From Evernia prunastri (Eukaryota; Ascomycota; Lecanoromycetes; Lecanorales; Parmeliaceae), in contig NKYR01000010.1 of NCBI GenBank assembly GCA_003184365.1, forward strand, positions 124,001 through 188,000: a stretch of 64,000 nucleotides of DNA, in the 5' to 3' direction. Shown in pieces: positions 1 to 12,066 of this stretch. Position 1 is the first letter of the stretch. Each line of letters starts with the position of its first letter. The position numbers and the translations under genes are program-made. The notes under the pieces are model-generated. The model had not been told where the DNA came from. It ran no database searches and worked only from the letters and a program-made list of their open reading frames with translations.

Positions 1-147
1 CGCTATCGCGCGGGCGGTGGGCGAGGAGGTGTGGAATTGCAGGCGGCGGAGGAGGGGGAGGGATTCGGGGAGGTGGGGGAGGAGATGGGGCGCGAGGGTG
101 GTGAGGGGAGTGGGGTGGGTGTAGGTTGGTGGGAGGGTGGTGGTCAT
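1..147 (-). CDS. N-terminal fragment of an unknown protein, cut by the window edge
   Basis: Read on the minus strand from an ATG at 147, the frame stays open for 49 codons to the window edge. It starts with a Thr/Pro-rich segment and continues into a Leu/Pro-rich stretch containing LPHLPESLPLLRRLQF. The codons end mostly in C, unlike the AT-rich DNA just upstream, which supports real coding sequence. The Leu-Pro pattern recalls the start of some fungal acyltransferase-like proteins, but that is only a resemblance. The GGGAGG-rich appearance of the plus strand is this C-ending codon use seen from the other side. The family cannot be assigned without the remaining sequence. Confidence 0.45.
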   Translation of the reverse strand, partial: MTTTLPPTYTHPTPLTTLAPHLLPHLPESLPLLRRLQFHTSSPTARAIA

Positions 148-618
148 GGTGGGGGATGGAATGGGGGATATAACATCACGTTTTGGAGCGACAATGATCA
201 ATTGATGAAGTATAATTTATACTTTATAATGGCTATTTAGTTTTTTTATTGGATTTAATGGAGAAATTATTACAAGGGGCACTCATTTCATCTCTCATGA
301 TCTCTCGAGGGAAGGGTCTTATTATTCGGATAATTACATATTGTTGTGCATATTAGATCAATGTTCGCCCAAAACACCATGTTCTCAAAGCAGGGGCGGA
401 GGAGACAGGTGGTGTCAATGACTCCCGGAAATTAATATAGGTCGTGGAGAAACGGTTTGGCTTGTCCGATGGGGCTGTCGAGACCTGATCTCAACAGCGG
501 ATGATTCCATCCCCTACCCTCTTGGTCCTCTGGGTGGTAATTTGCCCGGAGTGTGATCTCGTCACAATCAAGGGATTGGCAGTGAGGCCAGCGGCCTGAA
601 ACCCTGCTGGGATCCTCT
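148..618. other. intergenic, shared upstream/3' region
   Basis: This AT-rich stretch lies upstream of the partial minus-strand gene and downstream of the kelch gene. It should hold the promoter of the former and the 3' end of the latter. I see no coding frame, RNA gene or repeat. Confidence 0.5.
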
Positions 619-3078
619 TCAACTTTCCTCCGGGGACTTTCCAGGACACGGAATCTCCGCCGCTTTCTCTTCAGCTGGCACCCAACTTCTGTTCAACTCA
701 CCAGAGCCCATCTCAACAGGCTTGTTTTCGGCGGGCAATTCCCAGCACATGTTCTGAGCCCCCAACTCCTTGACGAATTTCTCCTGATCCCCCAGCTCCT
801 GGACGGATTTCTTCTGGGCCATCATCTCCTGGGCGAAATTCTGCTGATTGTCCATCTCCTGGACAAATCTCTGCTGGTTGTCCATCTCCTGGCGTGGTGA
901 CTCGCTACCTAGGATGCGATGACAGATCTCCCTCCTGTGACGCAATCCCAGTCCAACGACGAGCGTGATGCAGGCGACACCACCGCCTACGGAGCCGACT
1001 ATGATGGCAGTCCGGTGTTTTGGGAGATACGCTGACGCTCTCGGTCTTGCTGTAGGTGCTGAGGTTGGTGAAGGCCCACGATACGGGACATTGAAGAGGT
1101 CTGCGAGACCGGGCTCGTCGAAGCCGGACGGGGTAGGTTCCTGAATGGCGGCGCTACCGGACGGGCTGCAGAACCCAGGAGATTAGCTTTGAGGAGTATG
1201 GAATCACTACTAAGCACTTACGATCCACCTATCCTGGCAACAACCGAAGTAGGCACAGCGTAAACCGGCGCAGATGCGTCATACACACTCCCCCAAACCA
1301 GATTCGATAAATCGAGAACTCCGATTCCCTTCTTCTCCCAGTCACAAGGGGGATCGTGCCAATCGGTGTTCGCAGCACCGCCAACTGTAATCATCGTTCG
1401 ATGGCCGACTCGGTGGCACGAGTGTCCAAACCTTGGGGACACGCCTTGATAAATTTTTATCCATGTGAAAGATGGTACTGAGAGGACCCATACATCGTCG
1501 AAGATTGCGTCAGCTCCGCGACCGCCGTACATATACCTAGCTTGGTAAGCCAATGAAGATCGGGGGTATTCCTTGCGGAGAAACCGCGACGTACACGTTA
1601 TGGCTGCTTCCATCCGGAGCAGATGCCAAGACAAGGCAGAAGTCGATGCGTGGATCCGGGGTGTCCCCAGTTGTTTTCTGCTTGTACCTTGATTATCATT
1701 CCAGAATTAGTCTTTTTTGTTTGAGGGGGTATAGCGAGCTTTGCAACATGTCTACAGTATAAAGACTCCCAAGACACTTCTCAATCACTTCACTCTTAGT
1801 ACAACAAAGTAAGTATAGAGTCCAAAAATACGTACCAAGTGCCATCCGGTGTACTGGCATTGTAGTAGGACGCAACGTCAAAAATGTCAATCTCATCCAT
1901 CGGAACCTATCCACATCCATCAGCCATATTCCTCCTCGAGCCTTTCAATGTTAATCTTAGACTGACCAATTTCTCGATGCGAGGACTTGTGATATCAGTG
2001 GTATTAGTGACGTTCTGCTGATTGCCTCCTATCTGGACAATAATCCCATGAGTTCCTATACCACCGATGTACATCATGCTTCCCCTTGATCGCGGCAGGT
2101 CGCCGCTTACTGCCTGTGTCGACAAATTCCTTGCCGTATGGTTGACCAAGTCAACAACAATCATGCCTCCAATCAATTGTTTCACATCATTGCCATAACT
2201 CTGCGTCGTTATTTCACTGCCTGAGTCGAGTTCCCCATTAAAGTAGAATCCTAAGCCTAGCTCTTCCACGTTAGTAAACGATCCACTGCTAGGTCTATTC
2301 GTACTGCCAAGCGTTAAGTCGTATTGGTTCCATCCATGTTCCGCAATGTCGAATGACCACAATGAGTACTGTTGCGAATTTGGGCCTTTGAAGCCTGGGA
2401 AGCTTGTATTCCAGTAAGAGGTTGTCCCACCCCAGAGATAGATGTTGCTGTCATTGTCTGAACCGTGAAATAGCGCCCCTCGCGAGAGCAACGGAGGCTA
2501 GGACAAGCTAGAGTCAGTATTCTTATTCTTGGATACAATCATGAGTTACAAGGTGTGTCTAGGAACAAAGCCGGCGGTGAAATAGGCAATTTTCCCCGGC
2601 AACATGTCCCACGATTCCGAAATGAGTCTTTTAAGCTGCCTTACCATGGTGCCAGTAAGGGGATTAGATGTCTTGGCGTAGGCATGTTCCGAGATGTTGA
2701 CTTTCCAGTCCCAGGACTGACTCAAGTCGACGGCAATAAGGTATTTATCTGATTACCCTGAGACTCTCGTCGCAAATGCATGGTCCGCAACTACTCACTG
2801 TAACCCTCTGTAATATTGCCAATTTGCTTCGCTGAGCTACCATTCCCTTTCACATCGGTGAACGTTTCTTTGCCACCGTCGATATAGAGTGTGCTGTTCT
2901 TAACGGCCGCTATAAACAGTCAACTCGTTCCTAGCGGTTGCAGCATTGATGATCACACTTTCTTACATTGGTGATCGAAGCGAATGCAAAAATTCTCTAT
3001 CGGATCCAAATCCTGGGCGCCGACGCTGGCCGTCGTACTCAACAGACCGCAAGCTACAGCAATCAATAGCACCCTCAT
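619..3078 (-). CDS. kelch-repeat beta-propeller membrane protein with repeated cytoplasmic tail
   Basis: Eight exons (2967-3078, 2799-2909, 2645-2748, 1967-2497, 1836-1906, 1595-1687, 1222-1536, 619-1165) give 627 aa. Residues 1-21 are a signal peptide (MRVLLIAVACGLLSTTASVG). Residues 22 to about 440 carry kelch/galactose-oxidase-type blades, for example NSTLYIDGG, NVYMYGG, DDVWVLSVPSFTW and MITVGG, with many N-glycosylation sites. A Pro/Ser linker is followed by one membrane helix (about 498-520) and a charged tail. The tail holds five 10-residue repeats (538-587), the first being QEMDNQQRFV. The layout of signal, propeller, helix and tail is common in fungal surface proteins; ligand and role are unknown. 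The short exons were placed by donor/acceptor and kelch-frame continuity (the NVYMYGG blade spans a GTACGT donor), and the lengths sum to 628 codons. It is convergent with nothing and 1 kb from MSH1. Confidence 0.85.
742..891 (-). repeat. five in-frame 30-bp tandem repeats in the kelch protein tail
   Basis: Five consecutive decapeptides (QEMDNQQRFV, QEMDNQQNFA, QEMMAQKKSV, QELGDQEKFV, KELGAQNMCW) are encoded by 30-bp units. The first two units are nearly identical and the rest are increasingly diverged. The heptad-like E/Q/hydrophobic spacing suggests a short coiled coil after the membrane helix. Confidence 0.85.
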
Positions 3079-4088
3079 ACTTCGAAACAATGCACAAAAC
3101 AAGAGGTATTGGAGAATGGAGGAAGAGTTGCATAGGAACCAAAAAGTTGATTGAACAATAAGGATAGCATAGCCTGGAAACGGGACGAGACTGCAAGCCT
3201 CAAAAGTGAAGTGAAAAAGCCACGAGGACAACAGTAGAAGGATTCTCTGGCACAGTGCCACAAGCCGCTTGGCTCAGCAGAGCCGTAGGTCCATGTTGCA
3301 TACTGAGTTGGCAGATGCAGACACTGCGGCGAGGTGTTTTTCCATGCCAAGTTTTCGAGCAATATTGGTCAACATAGAGTGAGCTATGTCGTCACTCGGC
3401 TTCTATGATAGGTTTTGGATTGGTCAATTGGCGATATAGATTCGATAGGTACAGCCACTCAGCCACCAGCAGAGCTTGGGTTGATTAAGAGCAGACAAGC
3501 AGACAAGTTCTGTGGTAAGACCACCTACCAGCGTTGATTTTGGTGGCGCAAAGCTGCAGTCATCAATAAATAAATAATCAATCAATGTTTACATGGCGTG
3601 AAGTAGTCAGCAATACTCACTCAGCACGGAGAGTACCGGATTCCCCCATTATTGGCTTCATCTGTTTTGACATGGCGCAACAGAACCTTAAATATGAGAA
3701 CACGTAAGAAAATAGCACCCCCTTCCCTTCTGTTTCACCCTTATCTTGCGTACAGAGTCAGAAAGTCGGAAATTCAGTCTTTGATGGTCAGGATGGTGAG
3801 GCAGCAAGCTATCTCACATCGCCGTTGGGAGATTGGCCGATTTTCATCCCGCCCGAATTCTTAGTCTTGACTTGATATCGTCCTGTCGTCGGCATGCATT
3901 TGCGCTCTTGTCATCTCCTGGCTCCATAACATCATCTTGTGGCCAAGAGACACCTGCTAATGTCCCATCACTTACACATGTCTTCTTCCCCTACCCCGCG
4001 TAAGGATTCCTCTAAAACTGGAAACAATTAATCTTTTGATGTACACGAGTGTGAACATAAGCCTTTTCGTAGGCTTGCAAACTCAAGC
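3079..4088. other. intergenic between kelch gene and MSH1
   Basis: About 1 kb lying upstream of the kelch gene and downstream of MSH1. A few 60-100 codon open frames occur here, but none has a recognisable domain, consistent coding composition or splice partner. It probably contains the kelch promoter (near 3079-3600) and the MSH1 3' UTR. Confidence 0.5.
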
Positions 4089-7000
4089 TCACGCCGTAGC
4101 TGCTTGAGGTAAAGAGGTTTCTAGAGAAACGGCAGACCGGCTTTCAAAACTGTCTAGGACAGCCCGGGCGGTCTCGATTGCTGCCTCTGGGATTCCTGGA
4201 AAACGGTCAGTATCTAATCATTCAATACGGCAGCGTCCCACAGTCTCATACCTGCAAGCCGTGCCACTTTCAAAGCGTGGGAGCTCCGATTGACACCCTT
4301 CCGAAGACGGTGAACAAATGAAAAGGATCCTCCCTCTCCTTCCCTTACATCCGTGCAGTAGCATGCCAGATGCTCAAAATCTTTCGTCATGTCTGCTAAA
4401 GCATGGAAGTGGGTAGCAAAAAGTGTTCGACAGAGATTCTTGTAGTACAGGTGATGCAAGCAAGCGAAGCCCACTGCAAGTCCATCTTCCGGCGTCGTGC
4501 CACGTCCGATCTCGTCCATTATGACGAAAGACTGGGCCGTAGCTTGATTGAGAATCGCAGCTGTCTCCATCATTTCCACCATGAATGTGGACTGGTCTCG
4601 GAAGAGATCATCTGCAGAACCCACTCTTGTAAAGATCTGGTCGACCAAGCCGATTTCTGCATGTTCAGCGGGAACGAAGGATCCCACCTGGGCCAGTACA
4701 GAAATTAAAGCGTTTTGTCGTAGAAAGGTGCTCTTGCCGGCCATGTTTGGACCTGTGATGAGCCAGATACGTTCCTTCACACCGATCGAGCAGTCGTTGC
4801 TGACAAATGCTCTTCCTTGCTCTTCCAAACCGAGCTTTACTGTAGGATGCCGCCCACCAATGATTTTGTGATCCAGGCTCGAATTCAGGACCGGTCGTAC
4901 AAGGCCTTGCTCTTCTGCTAGAGTTGCAAATGAGCAGCCGATGTCAAGCTCATCGAGTACCTCAGCATTCCGTCGCAACTTGACTAAGTTCACCACGACT
5001 TGTTCACGTAGAAGTTGAAAGACGCGCTGCTCTTCAGCTTTGATACCTAGCTTTGCTTGATCTATCTTGCTTCCTAGACTGCTCCACTCTGAGTGGTGGA
5101 AAGAGCGCGTTGACTTGGTCGTTTTGACGTCTCGAGTGGCGACATACTTCTTCAAGGATGCCGCAACATCTTTAAGTCCTTTGACGTGGCAATGATACCC
5201 TAGTCCGGGAGTAAACCTCAATGTTAGACTTGGTGCATCCAGGTCTTCTCTTAAACGAGATGTTAAGGAAGCTTTGTTTTGATATACACTATCTAGAGCT
5301 TCATGCAGGCTCTCCAGAACAGGACTAGCGTTTCTCCTCAAAATCCAGGCATCATCCTCCTCCCCTTCCTGGTCGGCAGAAGGTTTCTGCTTCACCTTGG
5401 AGCGCGAGAGGCGGGTCACGGCAGCTTGATCCTCTAAAGAGCCTTCATTTTGAAGGACTTCCTGTGCCATCGAAACTATATCCGCATTATCGGTTTCATC
5501 GATACGATGGCTCTTCGTGAGACCGTCTTCGTCAATGGCTTCGGCAATTCGAGCCGCGAGTGCCTTTGGTTCCTCAAGCCAGAGTCGACAGCTTAGGTTT
5601 TGCAAAGACTGACAATACCCTCGGTCAAGGGAATCTGAGTCAGGGCCGGCGTCAGACACGACCGAATATGTCTGCAGTAGACTTGCTATCCCGCTCGTTG
5701 CTTCAATTGTCCTATGCAGACTGATTAGATCATCAGCATCTCCTCGGCCTGTAGAGAACTTTTGCACAAGACGCTGAGAATCGTAGCTGCGACGAAGGAA
5801 ACTAATGATATCTTCTCTAAGGGCTCGATCTCGTAGAAACAGTGTTACAACGTCCAGCCTTGCTTTGATGACCTGCAGAGACATTGAAGGTGAAGCAATC
5901 CACTCTCTGAGCAGCCTCGTACCGCTTTTGGTGACAGTGCGACGCACGGTATGTAGTAGACTGCCTTTGCCTCCGCTTGCACCACCCTTTGATGTTTCCA
6001 GAATTTCCAGGGCTCTCATACTGCTCTTGTCAATACCCATGGTCTCCTTGTCTTGTCTTCGGATCGGCGGCTGCAATTTTATCCCTGATCCCTGGAGCCT
6101 GTCCTTCACATATGCCAGAAGCAAGCTTCCTGCAGCGATCTCTTCATTCGTGAACGTAGGCTGCAATTCCATAGGAACTTCTGTTTCCAACATTGGAGTC
6201 CAGGATGACATTGATGTGGCCTGCATTGGAGCTGAGTGGTAGGTTACAAGATGGCGTTGATGCTCAAGTATGCCCATTATGTTCTGCTTCATGCGATCTT
6301 CGACATCATCTCCTAGCACTATTTCCTTCGGCCCTATCCGCGCAACGGCGGAAGCCAGCGACCCAATGGTGGTTATTTGCGTGGAAAAAGCTCCTGTTGA
6401 CAGATCCAACCAAGCCAGACCAGTTGATGTCGAGACTAATGACCGAGGTATCGAACCATTCGTGAGCTCTGCTGGGACATTTTCGATATCCGAGGGGTAG
6501 GGCGAGTCGCCGGGTCCACGTGGGTAGAGAGCCAGCAGAAAATTATTCTCGTATGGATCCATAAACTTCTCATCAATAAGAGTTCCCGGCGTGATCGTCC
6601 GAGTAACTCTCCGGTCGAATAACAGCCCTCCAGATTTGACAGTACCCGAAGCATCATTCGCAAATTCCTCACTGATGGCCACGAACTCGTTCAGGTCCTG
6701 CACGAGAATTTTGAGGAACCGGTCTAATTGGTAAAAGGGGAAGCCTGCCATGGGCACCGACCCAGCAGCTGTCTTCTTTTGGGCAACCTTGATATTGAGA
6801 AGAGGTCCATATTTTTCAGCGTGCTCAAAGTAAAGTTCATAGAAACTTCCCACTCTTGTCAACAATACGCACTTGTCGAACTTCCGCATATTGTTCCGTG
6901 CCTGCTGTACCACCGTGGGGTAGGCTGGACTGACATTCTCGGTCTCTGGAATGTTGTGCTCGGCTGTAAACGTGTGTTGCGGAAGGTCATTGAGGGAAAT

Positions 7001-7171
7001 AGTTGCCCGCGATTTTGCTCCACGGTATGTGATCTTTGGAGCAATCCCCCAGCTGGATCCATGGCGGTAAGGTAAGGCGTTGGGCGCAGTGAGTGCAAGT
7101 CTGGGAGGGTAACTGTTCAAGCCTTTCCACAAAACCCTTTTGCGAGTTGCAGAAAAAGCTACATTTCGCAT
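4089..7171 (-). CDS. MSH1: MutS homologue 1, mitochondrial DNA mismatch repair ATPase
   Basis: Two exons (4252-7171, 4089-4195) encode 1008 aa. The first ~35 residues are Arg-rich without acidic residues, as expected of a mitochondrial targeting peptide. The MutS mismatch-binding domain follows (about 85-200, with VGSFYELYFEHAEKYG), then connector, lever and clamp regions, and the ABC-type ATPase: Walker A GPNMAGKST near 807, Walker B/signature VIMDEIGRGTTPEDG near 885, and the ATHFH switch. Length and order match fungal Msh1, which recognises mismatches and stabilises mitochondrial DNA. The small last exon restores the helix-turn-helix end (LAGIPEAAIETARAVLDSFES). Without that splice the frame would stop early at 4214. 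The start is the first ATG of the long open frame and gives the targeting peptide. Confidence 0.95.
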
Positions 7172-7843
7172 TGCTGATTTGCAGATGATCTCAGTGAAGC
7201 AGACGCAGGAGCGACGCGACGGTTCGATAGGGCTGAATTTAGGGTCCTTGGAGTAGGTAGCTTTCTCGTGTCAATCATATGTGCTGGGAGCAATTAAGAG
7301 CAACAGCTTTCATGCAAAAGCTGGGAAGAAGTGACTACCAGAATCATCGTGCTGTGTCTAAGGTACTCTTTTGCTGTTGTATGTGAGTTGTTTTCCGAAT
7401 GCATAGATTGTTACAGCTTGTCAAAGGAAAACACAAAGACAGCGGGAAAGAATTTTGAATGCAATATGGATTTATCTAGACTGTAAGAGTTCTAAGGCGC
7501 CATGCATGAATTCGAAAGGAAAAGCCTCTTGAAGGCCAAGCAACCATCTTGTAAAGCCGCCGCACAAAAATCTATCGGATCTGGAACGATTTGACAATGC
7601 AATCCTAGGTCAGCAGCTGATCAGGGGCTCCGCAACGCCTGTGCTGCTGAAGCCACGCTGTGCAGCTGATAAAACCTCTCGCCTGTCCCCTGTCCCGCCA
7701 GCCAATGCGCCACATGCGATAATAAGAGTAGGCAGGGTAGTTCGGTTTGGTGGTATGTTGCAGACTCTCAAAAAGTAGTGAAAGAAGTCCCGTGGTCGTT
7801 GTTCCTCCACGTCTATTCGTCACTCATCAAGCGTTTTTCGGTC
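7172..7843. other. intergenic between MSH1 and the DnaJ gene
   Basis: This holds the MSH1 upstream region and the DnaJ 3' UTR. The open frames around 7605-7823 overlap each other and have no features; I regard them as chance. No repeat or RNA gene seen. Confidence 0.5.
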
Positions 7844-9262
7844 TTACTGGGATGCGCACTGCATTCTTTCTGCACCTTGAGGCACGCCGTCTTCTTCGTC
7901 CTCTTCCATACTGGTAGCTCCTTGGGCTCTTCGTTGTCCGCTCTGATCAACGTCCTCGAGAGGGAAGTCGTCAATCATGGCATCAGTAGGAGGTGTCGCC
8001 TGTGGCTTGCGCTCAGGCAAGATCTGTTCAAGCATAGCGATTTTCTCGGGGGTGTTGAAGCCTTGAGGGGGAAATTTGACGTCGAACTGAATATAGAGGT
8101 TGCCGAAGTCGTGGTGTCGCAATGAAGGCATGCCTTGGCCGCGTATCATTTTCACCTCGCCTTCTCATAGGTTAGCCGCCTCGTGCATACGGTTGGAAGA
8201 GTGGGACACTTACCTGGACTGATGACCTCTCCAGGCTCGATGATCACTGTCAGCCAACGATCATCCAAATGCTCGATATGGATCGATCCTCCAGCCAGAG
8301 CAGTGAGGACATCTATTTCGGCCTGAAAGAATAGATCGTCGTCTTTGCGTTGGAACCGAGGATGTGGCTTTTGCTCAATTTCGAATTGGACGTCTCCCGC
8401 AAGGACTCCCGGCATCTGGTCTCCCTCTCCTCGGAAATCGATCTTGTGACCATTCTTGACGCCTTTGTCGACGTGCACGTGAAGAACTTTTCGCTCGACA
8501 ACCGTCTTTTTGCCGCTGCATCGCTTGCATCGGTCTTTGTCACGGATGATCTCGCCTTCTCCCTGGCAATCCGGGCACACGGTCTGGAATCGTTGGATCA
8601 TCGGGCCCATCTGGCGCATCATGGTCTTCATCCCAGCGCCATTGCAGCCAGAGCATTGTTTTACTGCACCCTCTTTTCCACCACGACCATCGCACGACGG
8701 ACAGATGACAGATTTCTGCAGAGCGAGCTTTGAGATCTTTCCCCGGTAGATGTCTTCCAGCGAGACCTTGTGGACGTGGTGGATAGTTCTTGCTTTCTTG
8801 GGTCCTTGTTCGCGCATACCACCACCGAACATTCCTCCGAACGCTCCACCGCCTCCACCAAAGAATTGGGCGAACAGGTCCTCCGCTGCCATGCCTCCTC
8901 CGCCTCCACCTTGCTCTAGTCCCTCTTCGCCATATTGATCATACAACTGACGCTTTTGAGGATCTGAGAGCGCTTCGTAAGCACGAGATAGGTCCTTGAA
9001 CTTTTCTGCAGCATCTGGATTGTGGGCGTTTTTGTCTATTCCGGCCGATGTCAGTTTCAAGCATCGGATTATGATCGAAGATCTATGTACCTGGATGATG
9101 CTTGAGTGCTCCCTTCTTGTAAGCTGTTTTTAGCTCAGCTTCTGTGGCCGAAGGTCCCACCTATTGAAGTAATGAGCAATGTGCGACAAGAAAAGTGTGG
9201 CTTTAACTCTGGGTATCGTAGCTTACCCCCAAGATATCATAGAACTTGGTCTCTTTGACCAT
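7844..9262 (-). CDS. YDJ1: type I Hsp40/DnaJ co-chaperone (Ydj1/Mas5-like), farnesylated
   Basis: Four exons (9227-9262, 9091-9160, 8214-9035, 7844-8160) encode 414 aa. Order: J domain with the HPD motif near residues 34-36, formed across the second intron; Gly/Phe-rich linker with GGGGGAFGGMFGGG; four zinc-binding CxxCxGxG-type repeats (CPSCDGRG, CSGCNGAG, CPDCQGEG, CKRCSGKK, the last degenerate); C-terminal substrate-binding domain with the conserved MPSLRHHDFGNLYIQFDVKF. The protein ends in CASQ, a CaaX farnesylation box and the same tetrapeptide as yeast Ydj1. That points to cytosolic/ER-surface work with Hsp70 in folding and mitochondrial import. At the last intron two AG acceptors are possible; I chose the one giving SPGEVKMI because it keeps family spacing. 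The short first exon holds only MVKETKFYDILG. Confidence 0.95.
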
Positions 9263-10044
9263 GATGTCGTAGCCGAGAAGAACAGAGGGTGATCAGGTTG
9301 AAGATATTCGGTTTGATCTGAGATATTATCTGGTCGTCCAAGGTGGTATGAAACGTCGCCGAGGGGTGTAGCTATCGCTGAGATCGAAGTCAGTAACAAG
9401 AAAAATACCATGTCAGCTTCAGCAATCTTGCTGGTGTGGGTGTATCGAAAGATCTAGAAAGTAATCTCAATTGTAATACTTACGTTGTCGAAGGTGAAAA
9501 GTGTGCTCTAGGGGAAGAAGGAGGGTGAAGTGTTACCAACAGCTCGGAATTATCACTCCTAAGTCGTGTAATGTGACTGGTGAAGATTGAAGGGTTGGTG
9601 AGGTGGTGGTGGTGGTAAGAAAATAGATGAGGGAGCTTGAAAAATGAATTGATCGACCTGAATATTGCAGATTTCGCCGGGATTCTAAGCGTTTCTCTCA
9701 GCCTTACAGCTGCCTAGCTCCGCCCTCTTTTCTAACACTTCACCTATTATTAATTCCTACTGACTACTCTACAACTTATATTCTTTGGGTTTGGACAGAA
9801 GTTGACATAGAGGTGAAGGACAACCCCCATTGCTGACAGTCAGCATGTGTTATGGGCTTTTACAGGTACAAACATGACGAGGACTGGGTCGAAAGAATCT
9901 AGATCTCGATCTCGAGCGGCTATTAATATCGGACCACTAACTTGTTCTGACTTGTTCATCCATCCCATATCTAACATCACACTGGAACATAGTCTATTGC
10001 GGCAAATCACTCCTCCCTTTGAGCGATTAACCACATCTACAAAG
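9263..10044. promoter_or_regulatory. divergent intergenic region, YDJ1 / cytosine deaminase
   Basis: These 782 bp separate the two head-to-head start codons. The stretch next to the DnaJ start reads like leader sequence and may hold a 5'-UTR intron. I cannot name a specific heat-shock element with confidence. Confidence 0.5.
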
Positions 10045-10611
10045 ATGGACTCAGATCCAGGGTTCATTGCTGCTGTAGAAGAGGCGAGGGCAAGTTTTGA
10101 GGAAGGAGGAGTCCCGATAGGAGCATGTCTAGTATCGAAGGATGGAAAGATATTAGGTAGAGGCCACAATATGCGAGTGCAGAATGGAAGCGCGACTCTA
10201 CATGTAGGCCGTTCTTGGACTCGAGTCTAGATGCGAGCTCTGATGCAAATTCCTTTATTAAAGGCAGAAATTTCGACGCTAGAAAACACAGGCAGACTTC
10301 CAGCTTCAGCGTACAAAGGTGCTACCATGTACACCTCTTTGTCACCGTGTGATATGTGTACTGGCGCCTGTATCTTGTACAAAGTGGCTCGAGTTGTCAT
10401 TGGAGAGAACAAGACCTTCGTTGGAGGTGAGGCATATCTCAAACAACGCGGAATCAAAGTCATCGTGCTGGAGAACAAAGAGTGCCAGGATCTCATGAGC
10501 AAATTTATTGAATCAAAGCCTGGTGTCTGGTGAGTTTACGTAAAGTTCTAGCTCTTGACTAAGCAGCTAGGGCACTAATAGGATGACAGGAATGAAGACA
10601 TTGGAGAATAA
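10045..10611 (+). CDS. FCY1: cytosine deaminase
   Basis: Three exons (10045-10203, 10264-10529, 10590-10611) encode 148 aa, the usual size for Fcy1. The zinc-site motifs are complete: HAEISTLEN (His and the proton-shuttling Glu), created exactly at the first splice junction, and SPCDMCTGAC. The last 22-nt exon supplies the conserved ending WNEDIGE; without it the frame would stop one codon after the donor. The enzyme converts cytosine to uracil and ammonia in pyrimidine salvage, and in fungi it also activates 5-fluorocytosine. The start MDSDPGF was preferred over an upstream in-frame ATG because it gives family length. It converges on HEM12 with only 81 bp between stop codons. Confidence 0.95.
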
Positions 10612-10692
10612 GCATGATGCGCCCTGATGCGCCACTGATTGCTATGCTGTCGTGCACTCATAAATGCCTGATGCTTGTCCCGTTAACCTTTT

Positions 10693-11945
10693 TTACGATT
10701 TAACTGTACCTGCGAGACGGTGTATCTCTTCAAAGAAGAATTTCAGATCTTCCGGTTTAACTCCTGGCTGGACACCTAGAATCGCTGTCAGCCACTGGTA
10801 GGCTCTAGGATTCCTGAGGGTATACTGACCATGCCCAAGATTTGCAACCCAGCCTTGCTTCCCACCTCCGAAACCCTTCACCATCTCTTCAACAGCCGCA
10901 CTGATAGCTTCTTTGCCTCCATACAACACTCCAGGGTCCATGTTTCCTTGCAATACAACTCGACCCTTGGCGACTGCCGTGGCCTGTGCTGGGTCTTGCA
11001 GCCAATCGAGACCAACGACTTCATAACCCAAATCACAAAGCTCGTCTAGAGCATACCACGCGCCTTTTGCAAAAACCACCATTGGTACAGGCTCAAGGTT
11101 CATCGCCTTGAGCTGTCCAGGCAGTTGCTTCGAGATGTAGCGTAGATACGGAAGCGAGAACTCCTTGAAAGCTGTCGGCGACAACTCTGCAGCCCAAGAG
11201 TCAAAAACCTGTACAATTTGTGCTCCAGCCTTGACTTGAAAGACTAAATACTGCACGCATAGCAAAGCTATCTTTTGTAGCAATTTCTTGCTTTCATCAG
11301 GATATTTATAGACCCACGTCTTCGACTGCACAAACATTTTGCTTCCTCCCCCTTCCACCATGTAGCAAAGCAATGTCCACGGTGCACCGCAGAAGCCAAA
11401 TAAAGGCACTCGGCCATTCAATTTGTTTCTTGTCATTGTGATAGCCTGGTAGACGTAGTCTAGCTCTTTCTCCACATCCACATGCTTGGATAGCAGGTCT
11501 TGGTACTGCCCGTCGGTAGGACTCGTCAGTGGTTTCGGGAAGTGAGGTCCTTTGCCGTCAAGCATTTCTACCGCCATGCCCATTGCCTGCGGTATGACCA
11601 ATATGTCAGAGAAGATGATGGCGGCATCAATGAGGCCATCATAGCGGTCAATGGGTTGAAGAGTCAGGGTGGAGGAGATTTCAGGGCTCCGGCAGCATGT
11701 GAAAAAATCGTTGGAAGATTTCGCTTCATGGTATTCTGGGAGATACCTCCCGGCTACTTTTTGTCAGCTAGAATCCTCATGTTGACGGGGTGGAGTGTTA
11801 CCTTGGCGCATCACCCATATTGGTGGTCGTTCCACGCGTTCGCCTGCTCAACCTGTGAGCTTTTGGAGGGCGGCGAAGGTTTTGAGAATATACCTCTCAC
11901 CGCTCTTAGTAGCAGGTCATTCTGCAAAGGTGCGAAAGTAGACAT
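10693..11945 (-). CDS. HEM12: uroporphyrinogen decarboxylase (haem biosynthesis)
   Basis: Three exons (11894-11945, 11802-11843, 10693-11753) encode 384 aa. The first junctions rebuild the invariant N-terminal block LLRAVRGERVERPPIWVMRQAGRYLPEYHE, whose RQAGR loop binds substrate carboxylates. Further family blocks: GFCGAPWTL, QVFDSWA, GLDWLQDP with the catalytic-site Asp region, LQGNMDP and NLGHGQ. The enzyme removes four carboxyl groups from uroporphyrinogen III to make coproporphyrinogen III in the cytosol. The second exon is only 42 nt. An alternative donor eight bases upstream in exon 1 breaks the frame and was rejected. Confidence 0.96.
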
Positions 11946-12066
11946 TGTTGTTGTATGTTCGAGCTGTACATGAGCCCGAGGCCCGAGGGGCCAGAGCGAA
12001 AGTCATGCCGAGCAGTTTAGGGTCGAATCGTTTTCATTTACGAGGTCTAGCTTCATTCATTGATTT

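Noticed and set aside
1595..1687. apparent frameshift in the kelch gene
   Set aside because: Using the GTACGT donor two bases into a codon and the CTAG acceptor restores NVYMYGG, so the gene is intact.
9847..10044. N-terminal extension of cytosine deaminase from an upstream ATG
   Set aside because: It would add 66 residues without similarity to the family; the ATG at 10045 gives the normal length.
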